Shown one piece after another: positions 37,501 through 42,479 of a DNA stretch of 64,000 bases. The notes beneath the pieces were generated by a model. The model was not told where the DNA came from and did no database searches. It worked only from the letters and a program-made list of their open reading frames with translations. This DNA comes from Leguminivora glycinivorella (lineage: Eukaryota > Arthropoda > Insecta > Lepidoptera > Tortricidae), in the NCBI RefSeq assembly GCF_023078275.1, contig NC_062971.1, positions 3,410,001 through 3,474,000 of the forward strand. The letters run 5' to 3'. How positions within the stretch are numbered: the first letter of the stretch is position 1; every line of letters starts with the position of its first letter. A program made the position numbers and the translations under genes.

Positions 37501-38090
37501 GTTGAAAATACGGTCGGATTTTTACTATATCTCGTCAGCGACCTCAAAAGTTGTCCAAACAAACATTTAGATACTTTTAACTGATAATTTTGTTATAATT
37601 TGTTAAAGTAGTAAAGCTATTCCTTTACCGGCTTTTGAAGTCGCTTGCGAAGTAGGTAGGTACTTGTCTTAATTGGTAATCACTTTTTACCGTTTCTAAC
37701 ATGTTATTTTTTGTTTAATTTACCTGCATAACCCAATATCGTGAGATCAAAACTTTTGATGTGATCTACCAAGCATATAATCATCGATTAAATGGTTGCT
37801 ACGTCATGAAATGATTCGTTTTCTTAAAGTACCTTTTTATTACTTTACTCATGGTGACTGTTCTAACCAAATAAGACATGTACGGTATAATCACTAGGTA
37901 CTTACAACTCGTAAAACTGTTTACTACATCTCTCACCTTGGACACTAGCTTCGGAGACGGCATCGCGTTCCCGCTGCCGATCCCCGAGGAAGACACCGAG
38001 TCTCTGCTGAGCTCCGAGCGCTGGGACCGCTGGGGCGAGCGCGCGCGGCCCTTCGACGAGCGAGAGAGCTCCTCCTTCGACGAACTATGA
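10396..38090 (+). CDS. Zdhhc15: DHHC palmitoyltransferase, ZDHHC15/ZDHHC2/20-like, seven exon positions
   Basis: S-acyltransferase that attaches palmitate to cysteines of membrane proteins, probably at Golgi or plasma membrane as in relatives. Exons are 10396-10561, 10650-10771, 12899-13005, 16683-16920, 24021-24162, 30537-30663 and 37949-38090. Together they make 1044 nt, or 347 aa, with phase matching at every junction. Four membrane segments are visible: exon 1 (WIPVLLIVSIITWSYYAYVI), exon 2 (VLYLIVYHIVLFMFAWSY), the end of exon 4, and exon 5. The cysteine-rich domain is about residues 139-190, with D166-H-H-C169 as active site and a full set of zinc Cys/His. A TTLE motif (TTxE) spans exons 5/6, and a PaCCT-like NGFSIGAYGNF lies in exon 6. 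Length fits ZDHHC15 (about 337 aa). Extra and decayed copies of exons 3, 4, 5 and 7 sit in the same gene. Confidence 0.93.
10650..10771 (+). CDS. Zdhhc15: DHHC gene exon 2
   Basis: Acceptor tttcag, an 88-base intron before it. Encodes FTIESTVQQV, transmembrane segment 2, and IEPIPEK; donor AAG|GTAAGT at phase 0. Confidence 0.92.
11316..11465 (+). repeat. Dispersed repeat, intact copy (related to 20496-20770)
   Basis: Shares gagagttactgtcaaagtaa, then ctgccatct, cacaagcttaaaacttttga and ttggcccatattgttagctt with the segment at 20496-20770. This copy lacks the SINE that interrupts the other one. Confidence 0.75.
11990..12165 (-). repeat. Dispersed repeat, reverse-orientation relative of 26606-26793
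   Basis: Blocks gggtaggcagagcacatgaa and ttcagtgccactcttggcaa are the reverse complement of blocks at 26667-26750. Probably a SINE or LINE tail; the other copy ends in a GTAT tetranucleotide tract. Confidence 0.65.
12218..12440 (+). repeat. Dispersed repeat, uninterrupted copy
   Basis: Left part (ataaagagtactattgtaca, ccccgctgaaagtg) recurs at 56221-56290. Right part (gcttagactgtgtgctagga, acgcgcctctttcatatatt) recurs at 61200-61290. Here both parts are adjacent, whereas there they flank the giant inverted repeat. Confidence 0.75.
12441..12625 (+). repeat. SINE/LINE-tail repeat, copy 1
   Basis: Contains cagtcgcttttcggtgaagg, aaaacatcgtgtggaaaccg and aaggtcagatggcactttcg. Further copies occur at 15455-15720 (minus) and 28717-28890 (plus). 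Three copies with the same block order mark it as a retroposed family. Confidence 0.75.
12899..13005 (+). CDS. Zdhhc15: DHHC gene exon 3
   Basis: Acceptor tttccag; 107 nt encoding FKLPEEEIERLLSADSEEAQ, then RQILDNFAKDLPIVT, the cytosolic loop before the zinc domain. Ends in phase 2 (ACA AG|GTAATA). Confidence 0.93.
13610..14176 (+). repeat. Lepidopteran foldback repeat (agggttccgtag ... aagagcgtg family), uninterrupted copy
   Basis: Begins ttttagggttccgtagtcaa, has a (CCGT)n tract at 13667-13708, and ends near acggaaccctacactgagcg and ggccggttttt. The same element lies reversed at 26980-28340, where it is split by inserted DNA. The ends agggttccgta/acggaaccct are inverted repeats. Class uncertain. 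Confidence 0.8.
13665..13708 (+). repeat. (CCGT)n microsatellite
   Basis: About ten tandem ccgt units inside the foldback repeat; its reverse counterpart is near 28260-28290. Confidence 0.85.
14292..14387 (+). CDS. Zdhhc15: Possible cassette exon 3b of the DHHC gene (duplicate of exon 3)
   Basis: 96 nt bounded by an attctag acceptor and an ACGAG|GTATGT donor. In the frame that follows exon 3 it is fully open and reads LRLAIKNCCGKKSLTRKQIL, then DNFGENIPVLT. The second half matches exon 3 (RQILDNFAKDLPIVT). It starts and ends in phase 2, so it can be included between exons 3 and 4 (adding 32 residues) or skipped without a frameshift. Swapped in for exon 3 it would hit a stop. It may be a rarely used cassette or a dying duplicate; only transcripts can tell. 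Confidence 0.55.
14607..15105. repeat. Foldback/MITE with GGCCGCTGTACACAT ends
   Basis: Left end ggccgctgtacacatcgggc then caacggttggaccaaccctt pairs with right end aagggttggaccaaccgttg then atgtgtacagcggcc. About 500 bp, no coding capacity. Confidence 0.8.
15455..15720 (-). repeat. SINE/LINE-tail repeat, copy 2 (reverse)
   Basis: Reverse complement of the blocks at 12441-12625 (tttccttcaccgaaaagcga, gtctgaccttc). It extends further, to gaacccgtgacctccggatt, a promoter-box-like stretch usual in tRNA-derived SINEs. Confidence 0.75.
15889..16031. repeat. MITE, complete copy of the GTACAGTCAACC family
   Basis: Left end ggtacagtcaaccaattgga pairs with right end tccaattggttgactgtacc; inner blocks accctaggccactcta and tacagtggcctaaggt also pair. 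143 bp, no coding capacity. Related copies at 1-73 and 1708-1849. Confidence 0.85.
16372..16515 (+). repeat. tRNA-derived SINE
   Basis: Starts gggaacaaatcaaattattt, carries a B-box-like gggttcgattcctgcc, and ends in a T-rich tail with gatatctattttaattta. The same head and tail occur at 20588-20717. Not a functional tRNA gene: no cloverleaf is formed. Confidence 0.6.
16683..16920 (+). CDS. Zdhhc15: DHHC gene exon 4 (catalytic zinc domain and TM3)
   Basis: 238 nt from a tttcag acceptor to AGG|GTAAGT. Encodes RYCNRCVLVKPDRAHHCSLC then GRCVLKMDHHCPWVNNC, which is the DHHC cysteine-rich domain with its nucleophile Cys169, followed by the third membrane segment ending PYFIKFWR. Confidence 0.97.
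16976..17126 (+). pseudogene. Degraded partial duplicate of DHHC exon 4 (EYHC)
   Basis: Starts in the middle of exon 4 (cttaagatgga) and follows it closely to the end (ttaagttttggag). The catalytic DHHC reads EYHC because gaccat became gagtac. Other changes are Gly to Val and Phe to Leu. The first part of the zinc domain is missing, there is no acceptor at the equivalent position, and the donor has decayed (ggaGATAAG instead of ggagGGTAAG). It lies only 60 bases after the true exon. Not expected to be spliced in. Confidence 0.85.
17232..18269 (+). CDS. Mariner transposase (D,D34D), open frame
   Basis: 345-aa open frame. N-terminal helix-turn-helix DNA-binding region (about residues 20-110, with SATVSRWFDRFKSG-like HATVSRWFDRFKSGDRSLES). 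The catalytic aspartates are in VTGDESWIYY, LLHDNTRPH and YSPDLAPSDFHLF. There are 34 residues between the second and third aspartate, the mariner signature. No stops or frameshifts interrupt the catalytic domain. The first dozen or so residues (MCDKGEGGVL) come from flanking repeat DNA rather than from a normal mariner start; the native start is probably near NFVVRTLYLYEYLL. Lies in intron 4 of the DHHC gene on the same strand. Confidence 0.92.
   Translation: MCDKGEGGVLNFVVRTLYLYEYLLGHSARAAADNINTALGAGSTSHATVSRWFDRFKSGDRSLESQSRSGRPPAFNDDDLRRELQSNPDATTRELAEALNCSHHAVEYHLHELGYRKVLARWVPHILTDASRAVRVAICQSLLLRPRRKEFLTDLVTGDESWIYYEDDTRRALWLPREETPPTQPKLSQKNRLKVLLCCFWDSQGMLFHELLHNKTVNANKYSTQLTELSSAIKKKRRRRATVILLHDNTRPHVASTVRQQLQNLGWETTPHPPYSPDLAPSDFHLFRALKRHLRGKQFNDFHDVQVELNNFFEAQPSEFWAKGIQTLPDRWQEVIDANGDYIID
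17232..18341 (+). mobile_element. Mariner-type DNA transposon, 5' end truncated
   Basis: Contains an open transposase frame and a right terminal inverted repeat, gtctcattacttttgtgcca then accc (about 18316-18341), followed by a TA-containing junction. No matching left terminal repeat is seen before the gene; the upstream side is a G-rich repeat (gggagggggttttgtgtgac). A similar G-rich stretch is at 18895-18960. The element therefore seems to have lost its 5' end and cannot be mobilised as a unit. Confidence 0.85.
19630..19762. repeat. TTA-flanked MITE (gtgcgttttcac family), copy 1
   Basis: 133 bp, ends gtgcgttttcacattatccg and its reverse complement; the inner gatatcggatgtcgg is also palindromic. 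Flanked by TTA on both sides (19627-19629 and 19763-19765), fitting a 3-bp TTA target duplication as in PIF/Harbinger-type MITEs. Copies at 30056-30188 and 39311-39432. Confidence 0.88.
19766..19908. repeat. Second TTA-flanked MITE, abutting the first
   Basis: Left cggctcagccacgacattgg pairs with right ccaatgtcgtggctgggccg; inner agcggtgagcggcggccata pairs with tatggctgccgctcaccgct. TTA at 19763-19765 is shared with the first MITE and TTA at 19909-19911 closes it. Confidence 0.88.
20028..20200 (+). repeat. RTE-type LINE 3' tail
   Basis: Carries gcgacccgccccggcttcgc then acgggta, aaaaaccgcatcaaaatccg then ttgcgtagttt, and a final tttatactatgtag. This arrangement is the usual 3' end of lepidopteran RTE elements (recalled, not searched). 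No reverse transcriptase is left here. Confidence 0.65.
20355..20497. repeat. MITE fragment (cctacagatgtag ... ttcgtatttttccgg)
   Basis: Shares ttcgtatttttccggaaa and gtactgagactgactg with 41700-41870, where both ends (gtgcgaaa and cactacatctgtagg) are present in inverted order. Confidence 0.65.
20496..20770 (+). repeat. Dispersed repeat interrupted by a SINE
   Basis: Matches 11316-11465 on both sides of an insertion at 20588-20717. Confidence 0.75.
20588..20717 (+). repeat. tRNA-derived SINE with 12-bp target site duplication
   Basis: About 130 bp starting cgcaactatgggaacaaatc, with B-box-like ggttcgaatccgg and a T-rich tail. The 12 bases ttttatacctca occur directly before (20576-20587) and after (20718-20729). 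The uninterrupted relative at 11316-11465 gives the empty site. Confidence 0.8.
21040..21420 (-). repeat. LINE fragment, minus orientation
   Basis: Begins with a poly-T run (poly-A on the minus strand) followed by acgtcggcggcaaacgagcg and gtaacctatggacgcctgca, then ctcaccggcaagaacacaac. The order resembles a CR1-like lepidopteran LINE, from memory. Frames on both strands are broken. Confidence 0.55.
21822..21900 (+). repeat. tRNA-like SINE head
   Basis: A-box-like tgggtggcagagtgattcag and B-box-like ctggttcgatcccagc. The acceptor stem does not close, so it is not a working tRNA gene. Confidence 0.55.
22379..22615. repeat. MITE with GTACAGAATAGGGGCC ends
   Basis: Left gtacagaataggggcctctt pairs with right ataggtcccctattctgtac; about 237 bp, non-coding. 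Confidence 0.8.
23701..23874. repeat. hAT-type MITE (agtggtgggcaa ends)
   Basis: Left agtggtgggcaaactttttg and right ttgcccaccact are inverted; the inner part includes gggccgga repeats. This end sequence is common in hAT-derived non-autonomous elements. Confidence 0.7.
24021..24162 (+). CDS. Zdhhc15: DHHC gene exon 5 (TM4), first unit of a tandem array
   Basis: Acceptor gatattccag, exon begins GGDFGNAANAGRYHIVF, ends ATNRTTL with donor TTTAG|GTACGC. It encodes the fourth membrane segment and the first three residues of the TTxE motif. It is the only unit of the array with an acceptor, so all isoforms must enter here. Confidence 0.93.
24045..24940 (+). repeat. Tandem array of exon 5: six full 144-bp units and one partial
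   Basis: Units start (aacgcgggcc) at about 24045, 24189, 24333, 24473, 24617, 24761 and 24905. Spacing is 144 bp except the third (140 bp). Each full unit holds the exon 5 body, its splice donor (at 24162, 24306, 24450, 24590, 24734, 24878) and 25 bases of intron. Units are joined at ggtaccgaacgcgggccggt. As 144 is a multiple of 3, the frame stays open through units 1-3 (NAGRYHIVFAFFVALMFGIS ... LLDMVP). The 4-base loss at the end of unit 3 creates a stop at 24462-24464. Units differ at a few scattered sites only. The seventh unit breaks off after gttcgcgttcc. Confidence 0.93.
25283..25410. repeat. MITE with CCCTTATTCATA ends
   Basis: Left cccttattcata and right tatgaataaggg are inverted; inner tttgtccctttctgtcatat pairs with ataaagggacgaaa. 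128 bp. Confidence 0.75.
25814..25939. repeat. MITE with CCTGGGGCCTATTGCATAAC ends
   Basis: Left cctggggcctattgcataac pairs with right gttatgcaataggccccagg almost perfectly; 126 bp. Confidence 0.85.
26073..26335. repeat. MITE interrupted by another MITE
   Basis: Outer ends ccctcctattcataaacgtt and taaacgtttatgaagaagga pair. Inner part cgcttgtccctttctgacgt relates it to the 25283 family and to a half copy at 61727-61800. The nested element is at 26096-26213. Confidence 0.75.
26096..26213. repeat. Nested MITE with GGGCCATTTGCACCAAC ends
   Basis: Left gggccatttgcaccaac and right gttggtgcaagtgggcc; 118 bp, flanked by TTAA/TAA, inside the outer MITE. Confidence 0.78.
26606..26793 (+). repeat. 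Dispersed repeat ending in a (GTAT)n tract
   Basis: Contains gactgtgggatatgggtta (also near 3117) and ccaagagtggcactgaagcc (reverse at 11990-12165). Ends in about five gtat units at 26772-26793, as many SINE tails do. Confidence 0.65.
27213..27566. repeat. Near-perfect 150-bp inverted repeat with short loop
   Basis: Left arm from aaaaccgccttcaaaaataa to about 27362, right arm from about 27412 to 27566. The arms are so alike that both strands give an 80-aa frame with the same start and end. Loop of about 50 bases rich in cc/gc. It is the left part of the DNA inserted in the foldback repeat. Confidence 0.85.
27567..28015 (+). repeat. Right part of the inserted element, with A-run and gaagtcggtt end
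   Basis: Contains caggatcccatcatcagacc, tgggaccatctcggggttat, a run of about 20 A, and ends ttttttgaagtcggtt, an inverted relative of the left start aaccgccttcaaaaa. Class uncertain. Confidence 0.55.
28468..29428. repeat. 961-bp element with inverted arrays of a ~20-bp GGGAC..TTTTGCGAA motif
   Basis: Ends tttaggcgtataatgtccca and tgggacattatacgcctaaa are perfect inverted repeats. The left 210 bases are a degenerate array of ccctttcgcaaaatgtccc-like units, and the right 220 bases hold the same unit reversed (gggacgttttgcgaaaggg). The centre contains the SINE-type repeat at 28717-28890 and a smaller palindrome (ctgtgaatacagacaaagta at 28980 and tttgtctgtattcacagctg at 29065). No coding frame. 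Confidence 0.8.
28717..28890 (+). repeat. SINE/LINE-tail repeat, copy 3
   Basis: Holds ttgcttttcggtgaaggaaa, acatcgtgaggaaaccggac and gttggaaggtcagatggtag, in the same order as 12441-12625. Sits inside the 961-bp element. Confidence 0.75.
30056..30188. repeat. TTA-flanked MITE (gtgcgttttcac family), copy 2
   Basis: 133 bp like 19630-19762, with one changed base in the left end (gtccg). TTA at 30053-30055 and 30189-30191. Confidence 0.88.
30195..30340 (+). repeat. tRNA-like SINE head
   Basis: A-box-like gttagtgtagtggttacacc and B-box-like cctggttcgaattccaag in the right order and spacing, then unrelated sequence. No full cloverleaf. Confidence 0.5.
30537..30663 (+). CDS. Zdhhc15: DHHC gene exon 6
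   Basis: Acceptor actattgcag, donor ACAAG|GTAAGA; 127 nt. Completes the TTxE glutamate, then AFRAPMFRGGVDKNGFSIGA and YGNFKEVFGNQPCLWLVPVF. The N...G..NF..VFG part is the PaCCT-like motif of the family. Confidence 0.94.
30694..31010. repeat. 4-bp-TSD MITE (gggccattttttt family), copy 1
   Basis: Palindromic, about 317 bp. Inner order: caaagttgtccacctcactt, actcagaatcgcgaggtctt, ctgataggagaaaaaaaatg, then the mirror image ending ggtggacaactttg and ggccc. Left end is gggta. Flanks ATCT/ATTT, a near-match. Confidence 0.85.
31025..31125 (-). pseudogene. Remnant of a LINE reverse transcriptase C-terminus
   Basis: On the minus strand a short frame reads LQATEWHQIAQDRIEWRSLV, then SKAKIHFGS. The pattern QDR..WR.LV..AK.HFG is the usual end of several insect LINE reverse transcriptases. 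Nothing of the catalytic part is present. Confidence 0.45.
32661..32783. repeat. MITE with ATTATGCTTCCAATTTTATC ends
   Basis: Left attatgcttccaattttatc and right gataaaattgcaagcataat pair, as do acgtggataa and ttatccacgt; 123 bp. Confidence 0.85.
33022..33178 (+). CDS. Zdhhc15: Alternative terminal exon 7a of the DHHC gene
   Basis: Acceptor gcttttgtcag at phase 2, as exon 6 needs. Reads S-LGDGCDFPVRREHQLQTF, then TTPQESYDSMGTTRSD and a Ser/Asp-rich tail SPQYSDDSHIP before TGA. It joins exon 6 (VFT) to give the family's FTSLGDG junction and a 352-aa protein. Its first residues match those of exon 7b (SFGDGIAFP), so 7a and 7b look like mutually exclusive ends with different cytosolic tails. 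A poly(A) signal for this form was not pinned down. Confidence 0.8.
33577..33716. repeat. MITE with ATATGTGTCGCTTAACTT ends
   Basis: Left atatgtgtcgcttaactt pairs with right aagttaaacgacacatat; ggtaaatccattctgct pairs with agcagaatggattaacc. 140 bp. Confidence 0.85.
35815..36120. repeat. 4-bp-TSD MITE family, degraded copy
   Basis: Retains tttctactcagagtcacg, aggagaaaaaaagtgtccat, ccattccattacc and ggttacggaatggaa in family order, with an unrelated stretch inserted and a repeated right half. Confidence 0.6.
37949..38090 (+). CDS. Zdhhc15: DHHC gene terminal exon 7b
   Basis: Acceptor ggacactag, phase 2. Reads S-FGDGIAFPLPIPEEDTES then LLSSERWDRWGERARPF and ERESSSFDEL before TGA; an acidic, Ser-rich cytosolic tail. 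GC-rich compared with the DNA around it. No clear poly(A) signal before the decayed copies; an AATAAA lies at about 38776, inside a MITE. Confidence 0.85.
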
Positions 38091-38670
38091 GTGTAAGCTA
38101 TGGTGTCCACTTTACAACGGTTTTACTAGAGCTGGGCGCCACTGATTGTAAAACTAGTTAGGGTAATTCAAGTCAGGATAACCAAAAGTTGAGGTAAACA
38201 ACTAAACAGGCAGTCCCTGAAGTCTCTGCTGAGTTCTGGGGTAAAGGAGTAGGTATATTCGATGAGCGAAAGAGCTTATCGTTAAGTGAACTATGGTGTA
38301 AGCGGCGGTGTCCGCTTTAAAACGGTTTTACTAGAATTGGGCGCCACTGTTACAAAACAATTTAGGGCCATTAAAAGTTGGAGGAAAAAGGTAGTCTCTG
38401 GGGTAAAGGTGTAGGTATATTCGATGAGCGAGAGAGCTTATCGTTAGGTGAACTATGATGGTAAGCTGTGTCCTCTTTACAACGGTTTTACTAGATCTGG
38501 GCGCCACTGTTTCTAAAACAAGGTAGGGTAGGGCCAAACGAGCAAGGCCATTCGAGCATATGACGAGCGATAGGTGCGATGCCTGATTTTTTAAGGGAAA
38601 ACTTCTACCCCTAATAAACACTGGTATCGATGGGGCGAACGTACACGACCGTTGGCCGAATTGTTATAAA
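38091..38670 (+). pseudogene. Three decayed tandem copies of the end of exon 7b
   Basis: After the stop, the block from gtctctgctgagc through cgaactatga and ggttttactagagctgggcg recurs. Copy 2 (38222-38350) reads agtctctgctgagttctggg, attcgatgagcgaaagagc, gtgaactatgg and ttgggcgccactg. Copy 3 (38392-38513) has the same order, and a last fragment at about 38620-38665 reads tggtatcgatggggcgaacg. All have frame breaks. They lie in the probable 3' UTR. Confidence 0.8.
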
Positions 38671-38690
38671 ATGAAAGCGTTAAGTACCTA

Positions 38691-38825
38691 CAGTCACCGG
38701 CATAAAATAAGTGATGATTTTTGTACATTGTCACATTAACATCTTGTTTGAAATGTCATACGAGGTTGTCAAATGAATAAAAGCGACTAAGTACAGAAAT
38801 CATCACTTATTTATGCCGATGTCTG
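38691..38825. repeat. MITE with CACCGGCATAAAATAAG ends
   Basis: Left caccggcataaaataagtga pairs with right tcacttatttatgccgatg; inner gatttttgtac and gtacagaaatc pair. 135 bp. It carries the only obvious AATAAA after exon 7b. Confidence 0.75.
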
Positions 38826-39310
38826 TACCTATTTAAACTGTGTGACTTAGATTTGTGGGATGCTTAAGTACTTATAAAACATTCCAATACAGTATTGACA
38901 TGTAACTAACTCTACTTACCGTTAGACGACATAAGATCCGACAAAGTACAATTTCGGAATCTCGATTTATTAAATTCCTACGTACAGTCGAGCTACATCT
39001 ACACGAACAAAAATATCGGCAGGTATAGTGGGCCAACAAAGTGGTCTACCAGTTTTGACAAAATTTTCTGTGAGCTTTAACGATCGCTAAGGTTGACTTG
39101 ACATATGGCATGACGTAAGTATCATATATAGACGGAGCAATTGTCACTGACATAATATTATTGCAATGGGAAATCGACCTTGTTGTCTCATGACGTTCAA
39201 ACGAACCTCAACCCTAGGGTGGTAAACCACATTTTTGGTCGACTGTACCTACAGCCTTTAATGCTCATAAATAGTATAGGAGTCGTGTTCAGATATTTTT
39301 GTTCCAGTTA

Positions 39311-39432
39311 GTGCGTTTTCACGTTATCCGATCCGCTATCGGATGTCGGATATATTTAAGACGGCATCTTTGATTTTTTCCTTTTAAATCCTTCCTACAT
39401 CGGATATCGGATCGGATAATGTGAAAACGCAC
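39311..39432. repeat. TTA-flanked MITE (gtgcgttttcac family), copy 3
   Basis: 122 bp, ends gtgcgttttcacgttatccg and its complement; the middle differs from copies 1 and 2. Flanks TTA and TAA. Confidence 0.85.
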
Positions 39433-39455
39433 TAACTCCATAGATGTAACTGAAC

Positions 39456-39615
39456 GTGACTGTACCTATACCTACTTATACGTTCACTGGCAATAACATC
39501 ACACAGAAAGAAGGATGCAAAAATATCGTGCACAATTTTATTCCTAGAACCATACGTGTGTATCAAATATGTATACAGCCTTATTTTTGTACGATGTTAT
39601 TGCCGGTGACTGTAC
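39456..39615. repeat. MITE with GTGACTGTAC ends
   Basis: Outer gtgactgtac at both ends with inner cactggcaataacatc and gatgttattgccggtg paired; about 160 bp. Confidence 0.6.
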
Positions 39616-39648
39616 GTACAGGAATGTTTCACTTCTAGAGTCGTATTA

Positions 39649-39968
39649 GGGCCATTTTTTTCAAAGTCGCCCACCCCACTTTTTTTTGCATTTGGAATTT
39701 TTAATGTGGTTTCCACTTAGAATCGCGAGCTCTATCAATCCTACTAGGAGAAAAAAAGTGACCCAAGGTTTTTTTCCCATTCCGTTACCATTATTTCATA
39801 CATTTTGTATGGCGGTAACGGAATGGAAAGTTTGAAAAATGTATGGAAATCTTGGGACATTTTTTTCTCCTATCAGGATCGAAAGATCTCGCTATTCTGA
39901 GTACGACTCGCGTAAAAAATACCTGTTACAAAAAAAAGTGGGGTGGACAAGTTTGAAAAAATTGCCCC
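39649..39968. repeat. 4-bp-TSD MITE, copy 2
   Basis: Starts gggccatttttttcaaagtc and ends gtttgaaaaaattgcccc; about 320 bp palindrome. Flanked by ATTA on both sides. Confidence 0.88.
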
Positions 39969-40439
39969 ATTAAGCTAAGTTGATTGCGATTTCGATGCTC
40001 GCTTGTGCAAGGGTTAAGAATACATAATAATTTCATAGACGTTTCATTCTTAAAATAAATAACACTTACTCCAGCGGGGCGGCCAATTTAGCTTGGTACG
40101 ACTCTAATAAGAAAGATTCTTTGATGTACCTAATCACAGAACGACGTGAATTGACAAATCTAGGCAATTCCAACTACTCTAAAATAAAAGTACAAGAACC
40201 TAACTCGTAGTACAAGAATATGCAACCAGTATTGAAGCTTCTCAGTGTGAGTTTTGGACAAATGGTGCTGCTAGAAGATGGATGCTAGTTGTCTTTAGTT
40301 AGTATTTAAAAATGATAGGTTATGTAAAATCATGAATTTATTTATTTGGCATTTGTTAATCTAAGTTCTTAATCTCTGTTAATTTATTTCTAGTTTATTG
40401 GCAAAATTATTCTGTTGTTACACTTCTACACTTAGGTAT

Positions 40440-40690
40440 TTAAACTCAGATCCATAAGCCATGAGCTCTGGAAAATAATTCCAAGATTTCCGTTACATAC
40501 ATAATCTATAAAAATAGCAACGGAATGGAATTCAATTCCGGAATACTTTTTTTCTGATATATCTGCGTAGTAAAGCATCCTCAAGTGACATATTAAGCAA
40601 AAAAGTGAGAAATGGTCACGGAATGGAACAAAAATCTTGGGACTCTTTTCTCCAAAGTGCTCGTGATTTTGAGTCGCTTGAACTGTAGTG
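40440..40690. repeat. 4-bp-TSD MITE family, degraded copy
   Basis: Keeps tccaagatttccgttacat, gcaacggaatgga, ggtcacggaatggaacaaaa and atcttgggactcttttctcc. A (GT)n tract follows at about 40696-40715. Confidence 0.55.
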
Positions 40691-40814
40691 TAAAGTGTGT
40701 GTGTGTGTGTGTGTTTTAATTGGCGACTAAGATTTAAGATTATCACAAATATTCTATGTATGTTTATATAGTTTGATAAAATACTACTTTAATTTATAAT
40801 AATTATGGTGTCAT

Positions 40815-40930
40815 CCCACGCTTGCGTCTTGAGCGTCGGCATCTAGAAAATGATGCGATGGAAAATAACGTTGCTGCCTGCGTTTTAAATGAAAAATTGA
40901 CTAAATGCCGACGCTCATGAGACTAGTGGG
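40815..40930. repeat. Small palindromic MITE
   Basis: Left cttgagcgtcggcat and right atgccgacgctcatgag pair; the outer cccacgcttgcgtc and gactagtggg pair partly. Confidence 0.55.
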
Positions 40931-41699
40931 CTGGCCCCTGCGCATTGGCGCCATAGAACAAAAGCAATAGAAATAACTCTGCAGAATGGACTTAAAACAC
41001 ACACAGTGTGACAAAATAATCATCTGAATACATAGGTACTTCAATATTTTATTAAAGTGTCTATATTTAAACCTGGAAAAACCTTATGTGGAGTTCTTTC
41101 TTATCCAAAAAATACGAACTAAGTTGTATTGGGATAATTTAGAAATCCGGATAATCTTGAAGCACTTTCGAGTAACTAAGAGGCAAGTTTGTCAAAATAT
41201 GAAGTACATACATACCTACATTCTATTAGAGCAAATACCTATTGGAGGCTTTCAAAGTGATCGCGGTTTCGAAGCTATCTCAATTCACTTAAGAGAAAAA
41301 TTACGTTAAAACTTTTTATATTGCTAGCATAATTATGGTTAAAAATATGTTAAAACTTTTATATTGCTAGTAGGTATAATTATGGTTATATAGACGTGAT
41401 GAATTTATCGCATTGTAAATGGATGCTTTGAATTATATAAGACTGCTGTGATCCCTTATTGTATATACGAGTCGAAGTTGAACCCGCTAGTATACAAGCA
41501 CTGATTATATAGTGATAATTAGATAAAAATAGGGCAAATCGTCTTTTATTGGCTCCTTTCCAGTAGTTATTTTTTTCGTTAGACTTAATGCAGAACTTCG
41601 GAATAAATACTAAATGAAAACTTGTAGGGAAGAAATAACAACTCTCAAAAATTTTTTTGTTCGCTGAAATCAATGTCTCTTTCTAGCATATCGTGCACA

Positions 41700-41870
41700 G
41701 GTGCGCGAAAGGGGTTTTCTTCGTATTTTTCCGGAAAAGTTCATATTTGTCATGCTAGTTCAGTCAATGTCAGCATATTTTGTACTGAGACTGACTGTAA
41801 TAGCATGACACGTTCGTACGTTTCCGTAACAATACGAAAGCAAATCTTTTCACACTACATCTGTAGGTTT
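41700..41870. repeat. MITE (ttcgtatttttccgg family), fuller copy
   Basis: Left gtgcgcgaaaggggttttct and right aaagcaaatcttttcacact; ttcgtatttttccgg pairs with ccgtaacaatacgaa. The fragment at 20355-20497 is a relative. Confidence 0.65.
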
Positions 41871-42130
41871 GTAAGACGACCACTTTGCGATAAACATGAA
41901 ATAAATTTTTTTCGGCTTTTAGTTTTATTAAAATATTAGTCAGCAAGTCAACATTATTAAGTATTCCTTTATTTTTAAGTACCCATTTTTATACAAAGCG
42001 CAATTGTAGCAAACGTGCCTCAATGGTCTGTAATAAAAAAATATGACAAATTTAATTTTAGGCCATCTTACTTAAATTTGTATTATGCACATTTGTTTTT
42101 ATTTTATTTAGGAGTTTTCATGTTATTTCT

Positions 42131-42441
42131 GGGCCATTTTTTAAATTTGTTCACCCACTTTTTTGTAACATGGGTATTTTATGCGATTCATACTCAGAAT
42201 CGCGAGGTCTTTCGATCCTGATAGAAAAAAAATGTCCCAAGATTTCCATACACTCTTCAAATCTTCTATTCCGTTACCGGCATACAAAATGTATGAAAAA
42301 ATGGTAACGGAATGGGAAAAAAACCTTGGACACTTTTTTTCTCCTATAAGGATTAAAATAACTCGCGATTCTGAGTGGAAAACACATACAAATTTCCAAA
42401 TCTAAAAAAAGTGGGGTGGACAACTTTGAAAAAAATGGCCC
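42131..42441. repeat. 4-bp-TSD MITE, copy 3
   Basis: gggccattttttaaatttgt at the left, actttgaaaaaaatggccc at the right, 311 bp, flanked by TTCT on both sides. Confidence 0.88.
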
Positions 42442-42479
42442 TTCTATATCACATTACCACGCGCTCTATCCACGATAAA

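Larger units (their letters stand above)
30664..37948 (+). other. DHHC intron 6 (or intron plus alternative exon 7a)
   Basis: 7.3 kb. Holds a 4-bp-TSD MITE, a LINE remnant, two small MITEs, the alternative terminal exon and long AT-rich spans. 31345-32660, 33725-35810 and 36130-37940 show nothing recognisable apart from short unsupported frames. Confidence 0.75.

Noticed and set aside
38770..38785. AATAAA as poly(A) signal of the DHHC gene
   Set aside because: It lies inside a MITE (38691-38825), so its use is doubtful; not called as a feature.
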